Below, in pieces: positions 12,301-25,200 of a stretch of DNA of 64,000 nucleotides. The DNA comes from Dicaeum eximium. Taxonomy: Eukaryota; Chordata; Aves; Passeriformes; Dicaeidae. Position numbers and translations under genes: made by a program. Location of the stretch: contig VWZP01001589.1 in the NCBI GenBank assembly GCA_013396995.1, positions 2,441,069 to 2,505,068 of the forward strand. Reading direction: 5' to 3'. The notes beneath the pieces were generated by a model, which saw only the letters and a list, made by a program, of their open reading frames with translations, ran no database searches and was not told the DNA's origin. Every line of letters starts with the position of its first letter. The stretch's first letter is position 1.

Positions 12301-15300
12301 GGCATCTCATGAATGCAGCTTCACTGGTACAAAATATCTTTAAACAGAGGAGTCAGACAGGAAGACTGTCACTGCCCAAAGGTAACTTCAGAGAGCCTCT
12401 GCATTTGAAAATCAGCACCAGTGAAATGTTGCAGGACACTCAGAAAATGGCATAAGAAAAGCAACTCCAATGTTTTGGGAAGAGTTTCCAAGAGTTTTCA
12501 AATCCATGATCTTTGATGCCCATTGCCAGGAGCAAAACTTACTTTCGTTTTACCAATTAAAGACTGTTAAAATTGCATTTACCTTCCTTATTTTTTTTTT
12601 CAATTGCCAGTAATTTAAAGAGCCCTAGTGAGTCCCATGGGTATTTTTATTTTGCTATCATAATTCTAATTGCTGAATCTAATTGTCTACCTGGTGACAT
12701 GTTAACTCATAATATAATTAAAAACTCGACGACCTTTTGGATGCAAACCTCAGTATTTGAAGTGCTGGCAAACTATCCTTTTGTCTTTCAGAGTGGAAAT
12801 CAAATCAAGTTCTCACCTTGCAAAGTCATAGAATGTACCCCATGAAATTTTTATTACTAGGGCAGACATAAAATGCATGTACTCTGACTTGGGCACATGA
12901 AATTGTAATAAGAAGGCTCACACTATTTCATTAAATGCAGGAACTGGAAGGAGGGTGATAATCAGGGTGTATGGTGTACCTTCCACTAAGGTATGAGCCA
13001 CCTAAACAAAAGCCACCAAAACTTGGTTTGATACTATTTTCTGTTTATCCTGTTTATAGTGTAACACATTGACAAAGATATGCTAATTCCATTGTACACA
13101 TAGAAGACAAAATTTGTCATATGCTGAGCAGCTGCTTGTGGCCTACACATCCTAAAAGGATTTGTGGCCTACACATGACTGATTTATGCAATAAGATGCT
13201 AAATATATATATACCTAAGCAAATGTGTTTCTGGAAGAAGACTTCTTTTTCAGGGCATTTTGATGGCGCTTTGTTGCATGGGGTTGATCCCTCTAAAATG
13301 AACACTGTTGCCCGAGTTTAAACTTTCTTTGAAGTTTTAAATTAAAAATAAAGTATGCTTATGATATACTTTTGATATATTTTTGTGGAAATCCTGTTTC
13401 CTTCATGATATTCCTAGTCACTGATCTCCAGAGTTAACATCTGAGCCAGGATATGACCAATGAATAATAGAAATCGTGGTATTTGTATGACATTTTCAAA
13501 ATATGTAAGTCCTTTTTCATTATGTTAATAAAACAGGTATTAAAGTAAATTTCACCTTCTTCTAATAGCATTGTACTAGTGGATTCAAAATGAGAATATT
13601 AAGGGAAGTTTTCCCAGAAGCCATTTCCCAGAATTACCAGAGTGTTGTGTGCCAGAAGAAATAGGATGCTGACAGGCAGTCCCCTGGTTGCTTTTCAGTA
13701 ACCCTGCACAGCAGGCAGCTGCAGTGCCTCACAGCTCTGGGGCTCAGTCCCTGCTTAGTTTCAAGGCAGAGCTTATTGTCTTAATTCATTCCATACTTCC
13801 TATTTCTAATTGTGCTGGTAGTTTACTTAGTAAACAAAAAGAAAATCTAACAGATGTACAAATTTGTATTTATGAGGGAATTTACACTCATCTGTTTGCT
13901 TGCAAGTTGCATTACTGACACCCTTTTCAACAGTGTTACTAGAACTCCTGAGCACTCCAAACAAAAACAGAATCTGTTTGCCCAAGGTTTTCTTTTACAC
14001 ATAGGAGTGAAGTCCCTGCAAAAATGGATTTAAAATATGTAGATTTTTAAAGTACAAAAGGAATGTAGTTTGGTGACTTGGGTTTTTTAACCCTACGTTG
14101 CTTTGTTATTTTTTTTAATTGCATAACAGCAGTTGGAAGTAGGAAAGCCATCTATTTTTAAGGGATTCACGAGTTTGTGACGACTTCAAGAACAAACTGA
14201 AAGGTTTCCGCATGAAAGTGTGTGACAAGTCTGGAGCCACAGTCTCATGCTTCATGCAAAGCAGAAGCAAGGCTCAGCAGAAACCAGTGAGGTTATGCCT
14301 ATAGGAATGATGCTTACATATCCAAACTCACTCTTAACTAGACCAGAGTCTGCCCAGGCTGTAAAACTTTGTCCAAGAACCAGGATAAATATGCAATCAG
14401 TCCATCAGTTTCAGAAGAAACAACAATGCTGGATTCATAGCAGAGAGGAGAGAGTAAAAATCTCTGCACTTAGCAGTTAGGGCACAGAACTTGGAAAGAA
14501 AATCGTGGACAACAGTCCTTGTCTCACAGGCCGTTTCTCTTCTCTTCAGCCACTGTTCCTGCTCTTCCTCACCTGCTGGCATTCATCTGAAGACACCAAT
14601 TTACTGTATGAAAAAGCAGAATTTGTTTTGAAGAGTCTGATCCTGTAGATATGTTGTTATATGTGATCTGAGACAGAATCCCAGATCGAAGACTCTCCTG
14701 GGACCTTGAGGCAGGATAATCTTGTCTGCTCAGGCTGGCACACCCAATAGATGCTGAGCTTCTCAAGCCTGTGATTGTTTTGCCTTCAGCAAAGGTGCAA
14801 TAAATTATCTTGCATGCAACCAAGACTAAGAGCAGCCCACCGCCAGGAGCTGCCTGAGAGCAGCTAGTTAGCTTTAAGTCTGCACACCCCAGCTTGTATT
14901 CTAGTAACTTGTTCATCCATATCCTCATGCCTGAAGATCTCACTATGACAACAAAATATGTAATAACATGCATTCTCAAATATCTTTGTGACTTCCATGG
15001 GGTCAAAAAGTAGTTCTACAGAATCACCTGAAACAAAAGCAAGGTTTTCCCATTCTGACCCCGGAAGCCGTGACTGGTCAAATACAAACTTCCCTTAAAT
15101 GATTTTAAATTGGTTGTCCTCCTCAGATTGATACAGAGAATGTTATCAACTGCAACACTACTCTGAAAATGGATCAAAATAAATACAATTTGCGAATCTA
15201 CTCAGTTTAAAAATAAAAGTATGTATTTTTCTGTTTCCAGGGACCAGCCCACCACCCTGCTTCTAAGGTTTCTAAAGCAGCAGGTTAAACTCTTCTTTCA

Positions 15301-18189
15301 TGTCTACCTTCAAGCACCTATGCAGAAAACACACCTTTTATGGACATGTCTGCATGTCACATTAAGACAAATGATACTAAAAGCATCAACTGTCTTCAGC
15401 AATCTGTAACAGGAGAATGATGTTTCCTTTCTGAAAAAAAGTCACTTAGGAAAGCACACCCTTTTCTTGGCTTACCTTTTTGTCTCTATTCATGCCCTCG
15501 TAAACCTTGAAGCAGTTTCCACAATGCCTTCCCCACCACTGACAGGTGAAACACCTATTAATTTCAAACAGTACATGGCTGTATTTATCCAAGACCCAAA
15601 TAGGTGGGACTCCAGAGACACAGAGGAGTGCTTTCACCCTGCAACAGGCTCAAACGGGATTACCCACAGACCAGGATCAGTGGAAAAAGTGAAAATTTCT
15701 GTGGCAGTTGTGCTATTGGGTACAGCTCCTGGACTCTCAAGGTCTGCAGGAGTTTTTGGTGTTCTCTCCAGGAACACCAGAAAAACTTTCCCTGAGGCTT
15801 TTGTGTGCATAACTCTTCTTGCATGACAGTGCTACTTTCAGTGAGCAGAACTGACAGCCATGGGCAGTACAAGGGCTGTGTCGCCTAAGTGCAGCAAACT
15901 GTTTCAAGTACAGGCACAGGAATTATACTACACAGGATAAAAGTAAAAATATAATCCCTTACACATGAGACTGCAGTGCAATTGTATCTATTCTGAGCTT
16001 TGCTTTAGCAGCATCAATATGGACCATTGCATGTTCTCACTTTTAGAAAGTCACATTTTATGTCCCCACTTTTAAAAAACTTGCAAAGAAAATGTCAAGG
16101 ATTGCTTTATGCACACTCCTACATGTAAGAAGATTAAGAACAAGTCTAACTAGTTTTCAGAAAGAACAGAAAATCCAGCATTAATCATCTACCAAGACCC
16201 AATGTTCCAACATTTTCTCATTAATTCATGTGCTTGTCTGCCCACCTACTTAAAAACTCGAAATATTTCAACACATAATGAATAAATCACAGGAAGGAAT
16301 GTAATGAAGTATGAAAGTAAAGTGGAATTCAAATATGTCATCCATCAGTTACTAGCTTCACCATGGATGTGGACAAGCATTACAGCTAAGCATAGAGGAA
16401 CATGAGTTTCCTCCTGCTTCTTGTTCCTTCTATGCCAATTCTGAAATTCTTTTCTATATTCAGGAAAAAATGCTGTAATACTATTATACGTTTTTATATA
16501 TTTTGTGCACACTGATATAGCCCATTCATTCCCACTGAGTTTCAGTTAAATCATTGCCAGCCTTGCAGAAAATACAGGAACAGTTTTGCTTCAAATGCCC
16601 ATGAATTTATAAGCACTCTTTTACCCTCAGTAGTCAAACATAGAGAAAATAAAAAATAGCACCTTTGCATTTTTTTGTCGCTGAAGAAAATTTGTGATCC
16701 ACTTCCCTTAGCCTAGCTTTGACCACCTTGCCAGCTTCTCTCTAGCATTCTGCAAAATCCTGACTGCAGCACGATGACGGGAAAGGTATGGGACCAGCAT
16801 GATGGAGCAAGGAAGCCGGAGAAAGGAACAGCACACTTTTTTCCTTGTCATCTCAGAGGGAGCAAGTGAACAAGCTGTGCTGGCTTTACTCCACAGACAC
16901 CAAGAAGCAGCCAAGGCCATCTCCATTTAAGGAGGAGCTCCCCATTACTGTACATTTTTGTGAACAACAGAGGACATGGCAAATAAAGGCCAAAAATGCA
17001 ATGCCCAAGTAATTTAAGGCAGTGTAAACATTACAACGTTGTACAAGTAGAAAATAAAATATGACAACTGAGTTAAAGCATCAACCACTAAAGCCAGCCT
17101 CTTTAAAAAATTAGTATTTATTATCAGACAATTTGAGCAAATACTTTCAGATTGGATCTATGGACAAAGGATTTTGCTCTGAGAAGAAGACTGCCAATTC
17201 CTTTCTTTTTGCTGTACAGACTGTAAAAACATTGATTACCCTTAATTCACTTGCTTTTACAATAGCACAGTCATTCTTTACCACACCCATCTATATTTTC
17301 TCTTCTCCTATTCATACTCTGAAAGCTAAAGTCACATAAAAAGTTCTATATGAAACCTCTGAGGAAAGCAGCTCTAACCTTAAGAGCATTAAAAAGGAAA
17401 ATAAGCCTGATCATTTTTCTAGTTTAGATCTATCTCAGTTTACAAAATCAGTTTACATTTAAAAACCAAAAGGAGTGTGTATCTCTGAGGAAAAACTTGT
17501 ATCCACACCAGTGGAGGGGAACACACATCTACATCAGCATTTTTACTTGTATCAGTTATTGAAGCACTGCCTACTTACGTGTACTCACCATGCTTCTGGT
17601 TCGCATTGAGGAAATTCCCTGCACATCCCAGCTTGGGTACTTTCAGATGGGACTGAGCTTCCATAGTTACTCCAGGGAATTCCATAAATATCCAGTATAC
17701 AGGATCGAAACAGAGCTACATCATATTAAAACTCCAAACATGCACAGCATGGGAAAGAAAGCATTTCACAGTGTTTTACATTACAGATCCACTTTAATTA
17801 TTGTACTGCTCTATCTGCTGATGTGGACATACTTATCTGTCTGAAATTCTTGGAGGGGGGAAGCTAAGCTTTTTAAAGTTGTCCTTTTTTTTTTTTTTGC
17901 ATAGATATACAGACTCAAGTGTTGTTTTAAAAATGGAACTTGATTTGTGATTCTAAATACTAAGTTATTATATCTTTTCTAAAGGTTATCTACAAAAATA
18001 TCAATAAAGCTTGAAGTTTTAAGCTCTATTTCACCACATTCAGAGGGAAAGCCATGGCAAAAACAGGACAAAAGTTAGTGCCTGATATGAAGTTGATGGG
18101 AGCTATTATAAGTACACTTCTCAGAAGTGTCCCAATAGGACATCCCTTTCACAGCCTTCAGAGAATTTGGAAATGAAGGTGTTTGAGCC
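9358..18189. other. Intergenic, no gene recognised
   Basis: About 8.8 kb of AT-rich DNA downstream of the CYB5A 3' end. I searched by eye for TIMM21 and FBXO15, which lie on this side of CYB5A in human, and found no exon of either. Open frames such as 14,569-15,006 (minus, 145 codons) and 15,446-15,637 (minus) match nothing I recognise. No RNA gene is seen. Confidence 0.5.
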
Positions 18190-19199
18190 AGCAGGTGTAA
18201 ACCAATTAAACTTTTATTCATGATCATTTACACATGACTAAAAATGTTCACCACAAAATGCAAACTTGTAGTTATCTTGTATTCAGCAGTGAAAACAGTC
18301 ACCTCTTCATAGTAAAGCACCAAAGCACATCACAGAAGAGTCAGAAATAGATTTCATCTATCAGTTTTTCCTCTCACAATGTCCTTGACAAAGTTGAAGA
18401 TTTTATCAAAGGCTAAAAGTTCCAGAACAAATTCTACAGTCACCTGAGTGTTTGGCAGGAACAGTACTATTTAGTAGCAGTTACTTTTTTTTCTGCCTGT
18501 TTTGAAAAAAGAGCTATTTCTTGACAAAATGAGACAGACATAATTGGGCCAAACATTAAGTTTCATATTTCACATGAATTTTTTAATGGGAGACAAACAG
18601 AGCAGTTTGCTAGTAGGAGTACCTACAACTATAAGAGCAGTTGTCAAAAAAACTGAAAAAAGCTCATTATAACTGATTGGTAGAGCCCAACCCACTTCAA
18701 GGCACCTATAACTCCGTTCAGTTTTATTCATTATATTTAACTTGCATTTCATTCATACTACATTTAAAAAGACAACATGATTTTTTTAACTTAAGTTGTG
18801 TACATGTCCACAGTTTTGGTAGTCTTTTAAAGCTGTAAAATGTATACGTAAAGAGAGTCCTAATGACCCTATTACAGATTAAAGAGAAATAACCAGAATC
18901 AGTGTTACATACAAAATAATATTCTACCACAGAAACCAATGCAGTTACGAAATAATTCATTAGAGAATAAAAGTGTTATACAAAAAGAGAAATGGTGCCT
19001 TTTTATCACTTCACAGCAGCATATAAGAAGGCAACATTAAGAAAAGTGCACAGCAGAAAAAGAACTGTTTCGTTTTCTGAAAAACTTGGAATTTTTCTTC
19101 AGACATCAGGCTTTTCTCCAGGAACATATTGGGTTAGGATTGCTTATATTTTCTCCCAGAGAATGTATTCTCTTCTTGCATTAATTCTCAGTAAGGCGC
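18190..19199 (-). other. CYB5A: CYB5A probable 3' untranslated region
   Basis: On the minus strand the sequence after the CYB5A stop codon stays AT-rich with no further coding signal. About 985 bases beyond the stop is a canonical AATAAA (plus-strand tttatt at 18,213-18,218), followed on the minus strand by a T/G-containing stretch suited to cleavage. A second AATAAA lies nearer the stop (18,723-18,728) and could give a shorter transcript. The extent is inferred, not demonstrated. Confidence 0.5.
18213..18218 (-). promoter_or_regulatory. CYB5A: Candidate CYB5A polyadenylation signal
   Basis: Canonical AATAAA on the minus strand, reading AATAAAAGTTTAATTGG. It lies in the right orientation roughly 1 kb after the CYB5A stop, with T-rich sequence downstream. 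The alternative AATAAA at 18,723-18,728 is equally canonical. Confidence 0.5.
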
Positions 19200-19278
19200 T
19201 TACTCTGACATGTAGGAACGATACATCAGGGCCACGATAATCGCTGCTATTGCCGGGATCACCCAGTTGGACCATGAA
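19200..19278 (-). CDS. CYB5A: CYB5A exon 5 (tail anchor and stop)
   Basis: Encodes the transmembrane tail from SSWSNW to YRSYMSE, then TAA at 19,200-19,202. The acceptor is TTCCCTTTAG (AG at 19,279-19,280). The first base completes a Ser codon begun in exon 4. The hydrophobic stretch followed by a short polar tail is the classic tail-anchor design that puts b5 in the endoplasmic reticulum. Confidence 0.96.
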
Positions 19279-22200
19279 CTAAAGGGAAGTTTTTGAAAAA
19301 GCAGTTTAGGAAAGGACAACCAGCAAGTTATAAAAAGAAAAAAAAAAACAAAAGTCATTGCTTAAAGAAGTCCTTCCTCCCCCACTCCAACAAATACTTC
19401 AAATTCAGGGCAACAGAACACCTGGATTGGCCAGTAATACTCCAGATAAGGGAAGAAGCTTGTACAGTAAGGCTTCGTACTAGAGCTTACAAGAAGTTTG
19501 CTTACTAGAGAAGAGTAAAACCCTAGGCACTCTTGAAGTCATGGTGTACTGCCCAGAATGTCATTCACTCAAAAGCTGTGGCAGCATTTATTTAAGTGGC
19601 AGCATCACAAGACACTACTAAGCACCCAAATTGCCCACTCAGAGGGCCATAGGAGAGTCCTCTGAGGTTTCAGCAGTAGGCAATTGTCAGAAGGATATAA
19701 CTTTACAAAGTTTGATTCTGTGGTATTCCAAAGTGTTTTTCAACCCCCTCCCAATTCTGTCAGATCTTCCTTCTTAATACACAGAATCCTCTTATTTCCC
19801 TTCAATGCAACAGCAGTAGCAAATTTTAAAAGCAAGGCATCCATGTCAGTAAAATGGTTGGCAATGGCACTAAGAGTCCTCCCTTCACATGGCAGGCTCC
19901 AGAAATAAAGGCCTGTGCAAAACAAACCATTTGGTTGATACTGACACCCGTCAATAAGAGTAAAGTATCTATCTAGTAAGCTGACACACTTGTAAAGTGG
20001 TACATAAACACCAACTTGGACTTTACACAGAACAGAAATTTTCGTGCACCACCCCCTGGTATCTCAGCTTCCAGCAGGTAAAAGCTATTCAGCTTTTTAA
20101 GCTTCAGAAAATCATAAGGAACTTCAAGTTTGACATCAGATGTCATACTGTACCTGGAAGTAGACTGAACAGTGGTAATAAGAGTTTCCTGGAAAGCAAA
20201 GCATAAAAAGATATTTACTTCAGGAAGTCAACTCCATCTTAACTAGCCTCAGAGTTTCTCAAAATTCATCAAGTGAGACTAATTTAGAAACAACTCAGTG
20301 CATTCATTTGGAAAGCATTTTCTCCTAATTCCTACAGCAGTTCTGTTGCATTGTAAGCTAGCTAGCAGCAGTTTCTACAGCCAACATTGCATCAAGTTCC
20401 TAAAATATTATACAAGAATTTTGCTGCCAGTTTTCTATGAAGCCAACTTCAGCCTCAGGTTACATTTGAAAAGTTTCAGTCATCTGTAAGACAAAAATCC
20501 TTTCCTTGACTAAAGTCACATTGAAAAAAACTTGGAATTAATTTACAAATATTTTTTATATCAAAACTACATAAAACAAGCTACGAATTTCCATCTACAA
20601 GGCTTATTAAATTCAGGGGTTTTAGTGTGGTGTTTCAGATTGTGTAAGAATCAGTCAAATTGTTATAGCTGTTCCTGATGCTGATTATGACTTCTTGTTG
20701 TTTCCACAGAAAAAACAGCACTACAAGGTCAAATCCCAGTTGTGTACATGTGCACAATTTATATGAAGACTTATTAATTTGAATAACTCTACTTGTGTAT
20801 GACCCTAGGTTTATTTTTAAAATCCAAGCATTAAAACCATACCTAAATTCAGTGGTGCAAAATTACTTACTTTGGTATCAGAACATTTGTGATTAATTTA
20901 AAGAAAGAAGGATTTTGCTATAGTATAATGCCATTATACTTAGTAACCCCTTGGTATGAAATCACACAAAGAAAATAACAGTTAAGGGAAAGAACAATTT
21001 GAAGCAGTATCAACAGGTCTAAGAGATTTAAAACCTGAAACATGGCACTTAAACTGAATTATTTCTTTTTCTGGGGGTATACCATTCATACACAGACACT
21101 AAGACACTGTCTGTAATGCCCAAAAGAAACAACGTGGCATTTCAAGAAACACACTTACTGTTGGTTTCTGAAGTTTGGATCTATCATCCTGCAAGAGAAA
21201 AAAAGCAAGAAATATTTAGACAAAATCTGAAAGTATTAAAAACAAAACCAAATTCACACAATTCATCACTAAATTCAGTTTGCAATTCATTCTGTTAATG
21301 TGTAAGTATTTTTCCCTAACTAAAAACAGCTCTTGCAAGAGAGCAGATGTCAGTGATTGATTTTGAGCTAACATAACAAGATCACTTCCCTAAATAATAC
21401 TTCCCAGTGTGCAACGAAGAAGTGAAACCTGAGCCTCCAACAAATTTCATTATTCTTTGTGCCCATGTTTTCACCTTCCCTTTGTCTCTGGAGAGTACAT
21501 AACCTTAGCTTATACACTGACTGCAATCATATTGATTCTGCTCACTGTACTAGTACTATCAGGTAAAGTCAACTAACTGGTTGTGCCAATGTTCACTGGA
21601 TCAAAGGTCCCAGAATCTAGGGATCTTTCATAAACTTGAAGTTCTACTTGGCACAGTCACATTCACTACAAAAAAGCCCAACAGTATATAATCCTGTCAG
21701 TGCTGTATTTGTACATTACACTACCAAGCTGTTTGTTTCCTATCAAGTGAAAACAGGCACTTGCCAAACAAGGAAGAACTGGACTGATAGCCAAGTTAAG
21801 AACAACGTTAGTGGCACCAGAAATAGATGGCATGTCTTCAAAGCCACAAATGCACAAATGTGCATCAGAGCCAAATCACTTACTATTAGGACAAGCTACA
21901 CTAGTAATTTATCAAGAGATGACCTGAGACAAGAGACAAACAAGATAGGGAATCTTACTGTGAAATAGGCTACTCAAGACAGTGACTTTTACCCCAAATG
22001 CAAGACAAAACATACACAAAACAAGAGGAAAAGAGAAGAGGCAGGAGTGAGTAGTAAAGCAGAGCAAATGGGCACACCAGCAGCCTAAATCTCCAAACAG
22101 TGGTTTTCAACCATGAAGGTGCAGGAGAGTTTAACTATGGCTAGCTGAAGGAAGCCAAGGCAGCAGCTCTGTAGCTAGAAAGAAATGCTTCAAAACTTGA

Positions 22201-25200
22201 GACAGCAGCAAGGTGCTCATTAAAAGTACAGGAAATGGGATGGACAGTATAAAAGAGAGGATGTGAGAGATGATCCAGTGGGAACTGATCATAAATAACC
22301 CTGACAACCACAACTAGGGAACCATGATACAGCTAAAAATGGCAGTAACCTGAGAGGGGAAGACAGAGCAACAAACTAGAAGCACAATGCTTATAATAAC
22401 CATTTCCTAAACATACATATGAAGAGCCAGGATTGCACCTTTCAATGCAGGTGGAAGCCTGGCAGATGGGTATTTATAATGGTGAAGGTATGAAAGTGGT
22501 TGTTAAGTAGTCGCTCCGCATAGTGGCGTAAGAAAAGGTTCGGACATACCACCTTCAGGGGTTACAGAGTTTCATTACAAAGCTGACAGTGTAGCTGTAA
22601 GGCAATTTAAATCACCAAAAGATGTGACTATCCTTACACTAATCAAATCCCTTCACATAGGGGGAATTATCTCAAATCTAGGTCCATCCACAAACAGCTG
22701 CAGGACTGGCATCCAACCAAACAGAACAACCAAGCAGTTCTTCTTGATTGTGAAGTAATTACCAGAGAAGTAACTAGATGCAAAAGCAGTATAGTAAACA
22801 GAAAAGTAAGGACACTCTTATATACTCACGGGATGAAGTTCCCCAACAATAAAGGATTCTGACATTGTCCTTGCATCTGTGGAATGGCCAACATCTTCAA
22901 AGTTCTCAGTAGCATCTCCTCCAGCTTGCTCCCTAAGGACCTCTTCACCTCCTGGGTGCTGCAATGTTTAATGAGTTTGAATTTGTTACTGAAATTGTCT
23001 ACATTTCACATTGTGGAAAGGGAAATTCTGCATTTACATTTCTAAAATTAAAAAAAAAAAAAGGCAAAATCAGCTGCTAGACTTTCTAGACCAAACGTAA
23101 GCCTTTCTGAATAACTAGAGACCTTTATGTGCTCTCTGAAGCCAAAACCAAGGAAGCTAAGTCTCTATTTAATTGGCAAAGAAGCAATAAGAGGCATTAC
23201 TCCTCGCAAGTAAAGCATTTAGAAAATTGTGTGGGACTCAGTCTGTATTTTAACAACACAACTATTATCTGAAGTTATATTCTCTGTTTTCATTTCTTTA
23301 GGAAATGTGTATTTTTATCCAAGCAATGCTTTATACAGCAGAAGGATAAAAACCAAAAAGGTATAAGCTGCAGGAAGAACATTCCAGGCAGATAAAAACT
23401 CTGTTTGCAAGTAGTGAATCAAGCATTGGCATAACAAGCCTGCAAGGTGCTAAGGAATCTGACTTTCCAGTTAATCCTGGTTTGAGCGGGGAGCTAGGCC
23501 ACATAAGTTTAAGGGTCCTTTCCAAAACAAATTATAGTACAAATATCAAGTAAGACAGCTCCTTTGGAAGTGATTAAGCACAACTGAAAGCTCACTCAAG
23601 ACCCTAGAATAGGAATTTGGTTTTCATAGACTATGTAATCCTGAAACCACATTGCTGATAAAACCCCTGAGATACAAAGAAGTCATCTCCCAGGATATTC
23701 TAATGCCTCAATCCATTACCATTCCCTTAACACAAAACCCTCATTCTCCATTAACTTTTGCTCTTCCCCAGGATGCACTTTGGGGATTTTATGAAGTTTT
23801 TATGAAGTACATATTTATCTATCAAATGACTCGGCCTGAATGTACTGCAAAGATCTATCACATCTTCTAGTTCAGTGCATTTCCTCAGCTCTAAGTTACT
23901 CATTCATGTAACAGGTAACATGCCACAAAAATTCACCACTCAACTGTCAAGCAGGAAACTGCTACATAAACATTGGGAATGATTAGGTAAACAAGTTAAA
24001 AGCACTTACTAGTACTGCCTTGGATTAAGGCAACCATGGAAGAGATATTAGCACTTTACCAGTAGCAGAGGAGACAAAAGGATTTGGAACCTCAATTCCA
24101 TTTTTAATGCTTCTGAGTACAAGATATAGCATTATAGAAAATGGGCAAAATTTCTATAACTTAGGGTCATCTTGTGGGGAACACAGCTCACCAAAAAGCC
24201 CACAGGTTAAGGAAATGGCATTTCTATTAGTCTAGGCAATTCAGGTTAGCACTTACTTAAAATCCTCCTATTAATCTTGTATCAACACTTCTCTTCTGAC
24301 AAAAACAGTATTTGTTCATAGAGATGAACCAAACTACTACTATAAATTTCCAACAGTACCAGAACTCCAAAACTTAAATCTTCACATTAAAGGCAGACAT
24401 TTATTTTAACAGATTAAGGAAGTTGAGGAGACAAAAAAAACCCACACACACACAAAAAAAAAACCAACCCAACCAAAAAACAACATAACACTTTTTAAAG
24501 AGCCAAGATAACACAGTTATTAGGGTAAAGGATCCCTACCATGACTAAGCAAAAGCAAGATTAAGCAACTGATAAGAGAGATTAGACACAGCAGCTGAGC
24601 CAAAAAAGGTCAGAAGAGTACAAGCTGAGTAAAGATTATGCAAGCAACCTGCAAATATGGCATGCTCACCAAAATCCTGTCCTTGAATCAATTCTGATAA
24701 GTATTCAGGGAAAGGACTGGACAAAATCTGAGGGAGCACTCAAGTTCAATGCCTTGAAACGGCACTTAAGAAGCCGAACTTGGGTCTAACCAGCACTCCA
24801 AGACACCACCTCAACTAAATCTTCATAGAATTTCTTCAGCAATGTGGGTTTGGGTTTTTTAATCCCATGCTAAAGAACTGTGCCCCCCCAAATGGAAAAA
24901 CATATGTACCAACTCCAGCAGAGAAGGTGGAACAGCTCCTTGGAAAATATGCTTGACAAACAAGGTATCAAAATCAGCAAAAGACCCCAGAGTTAAACCA
25001 CCCATAAAGCACCAGCAGCAAAAGCAGTATGTAAATTCCTACTTATGCATTGCAATGAAACCTAACCCCACTCATATAAGCACATAAAATACCAGTTCCT
25101 CCAGCAAGTCATAAAGATCACATGGTTTATACCACCTCACCAAAAAAAATTCACCATCCAGCCAGACAAGTGGATACCTACCAACCTAACTGCACCTACA

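Noticed and set aside
14569..15006. Minus-strand 145-codon open frame with a short hydrophobic stretch
   Set aside because: The hydrophobic segment (GGGLLLVLVACKIIY) is suggestive, but nothing else supports a gene: no signal peptide at the start, no family match and no exon borders.
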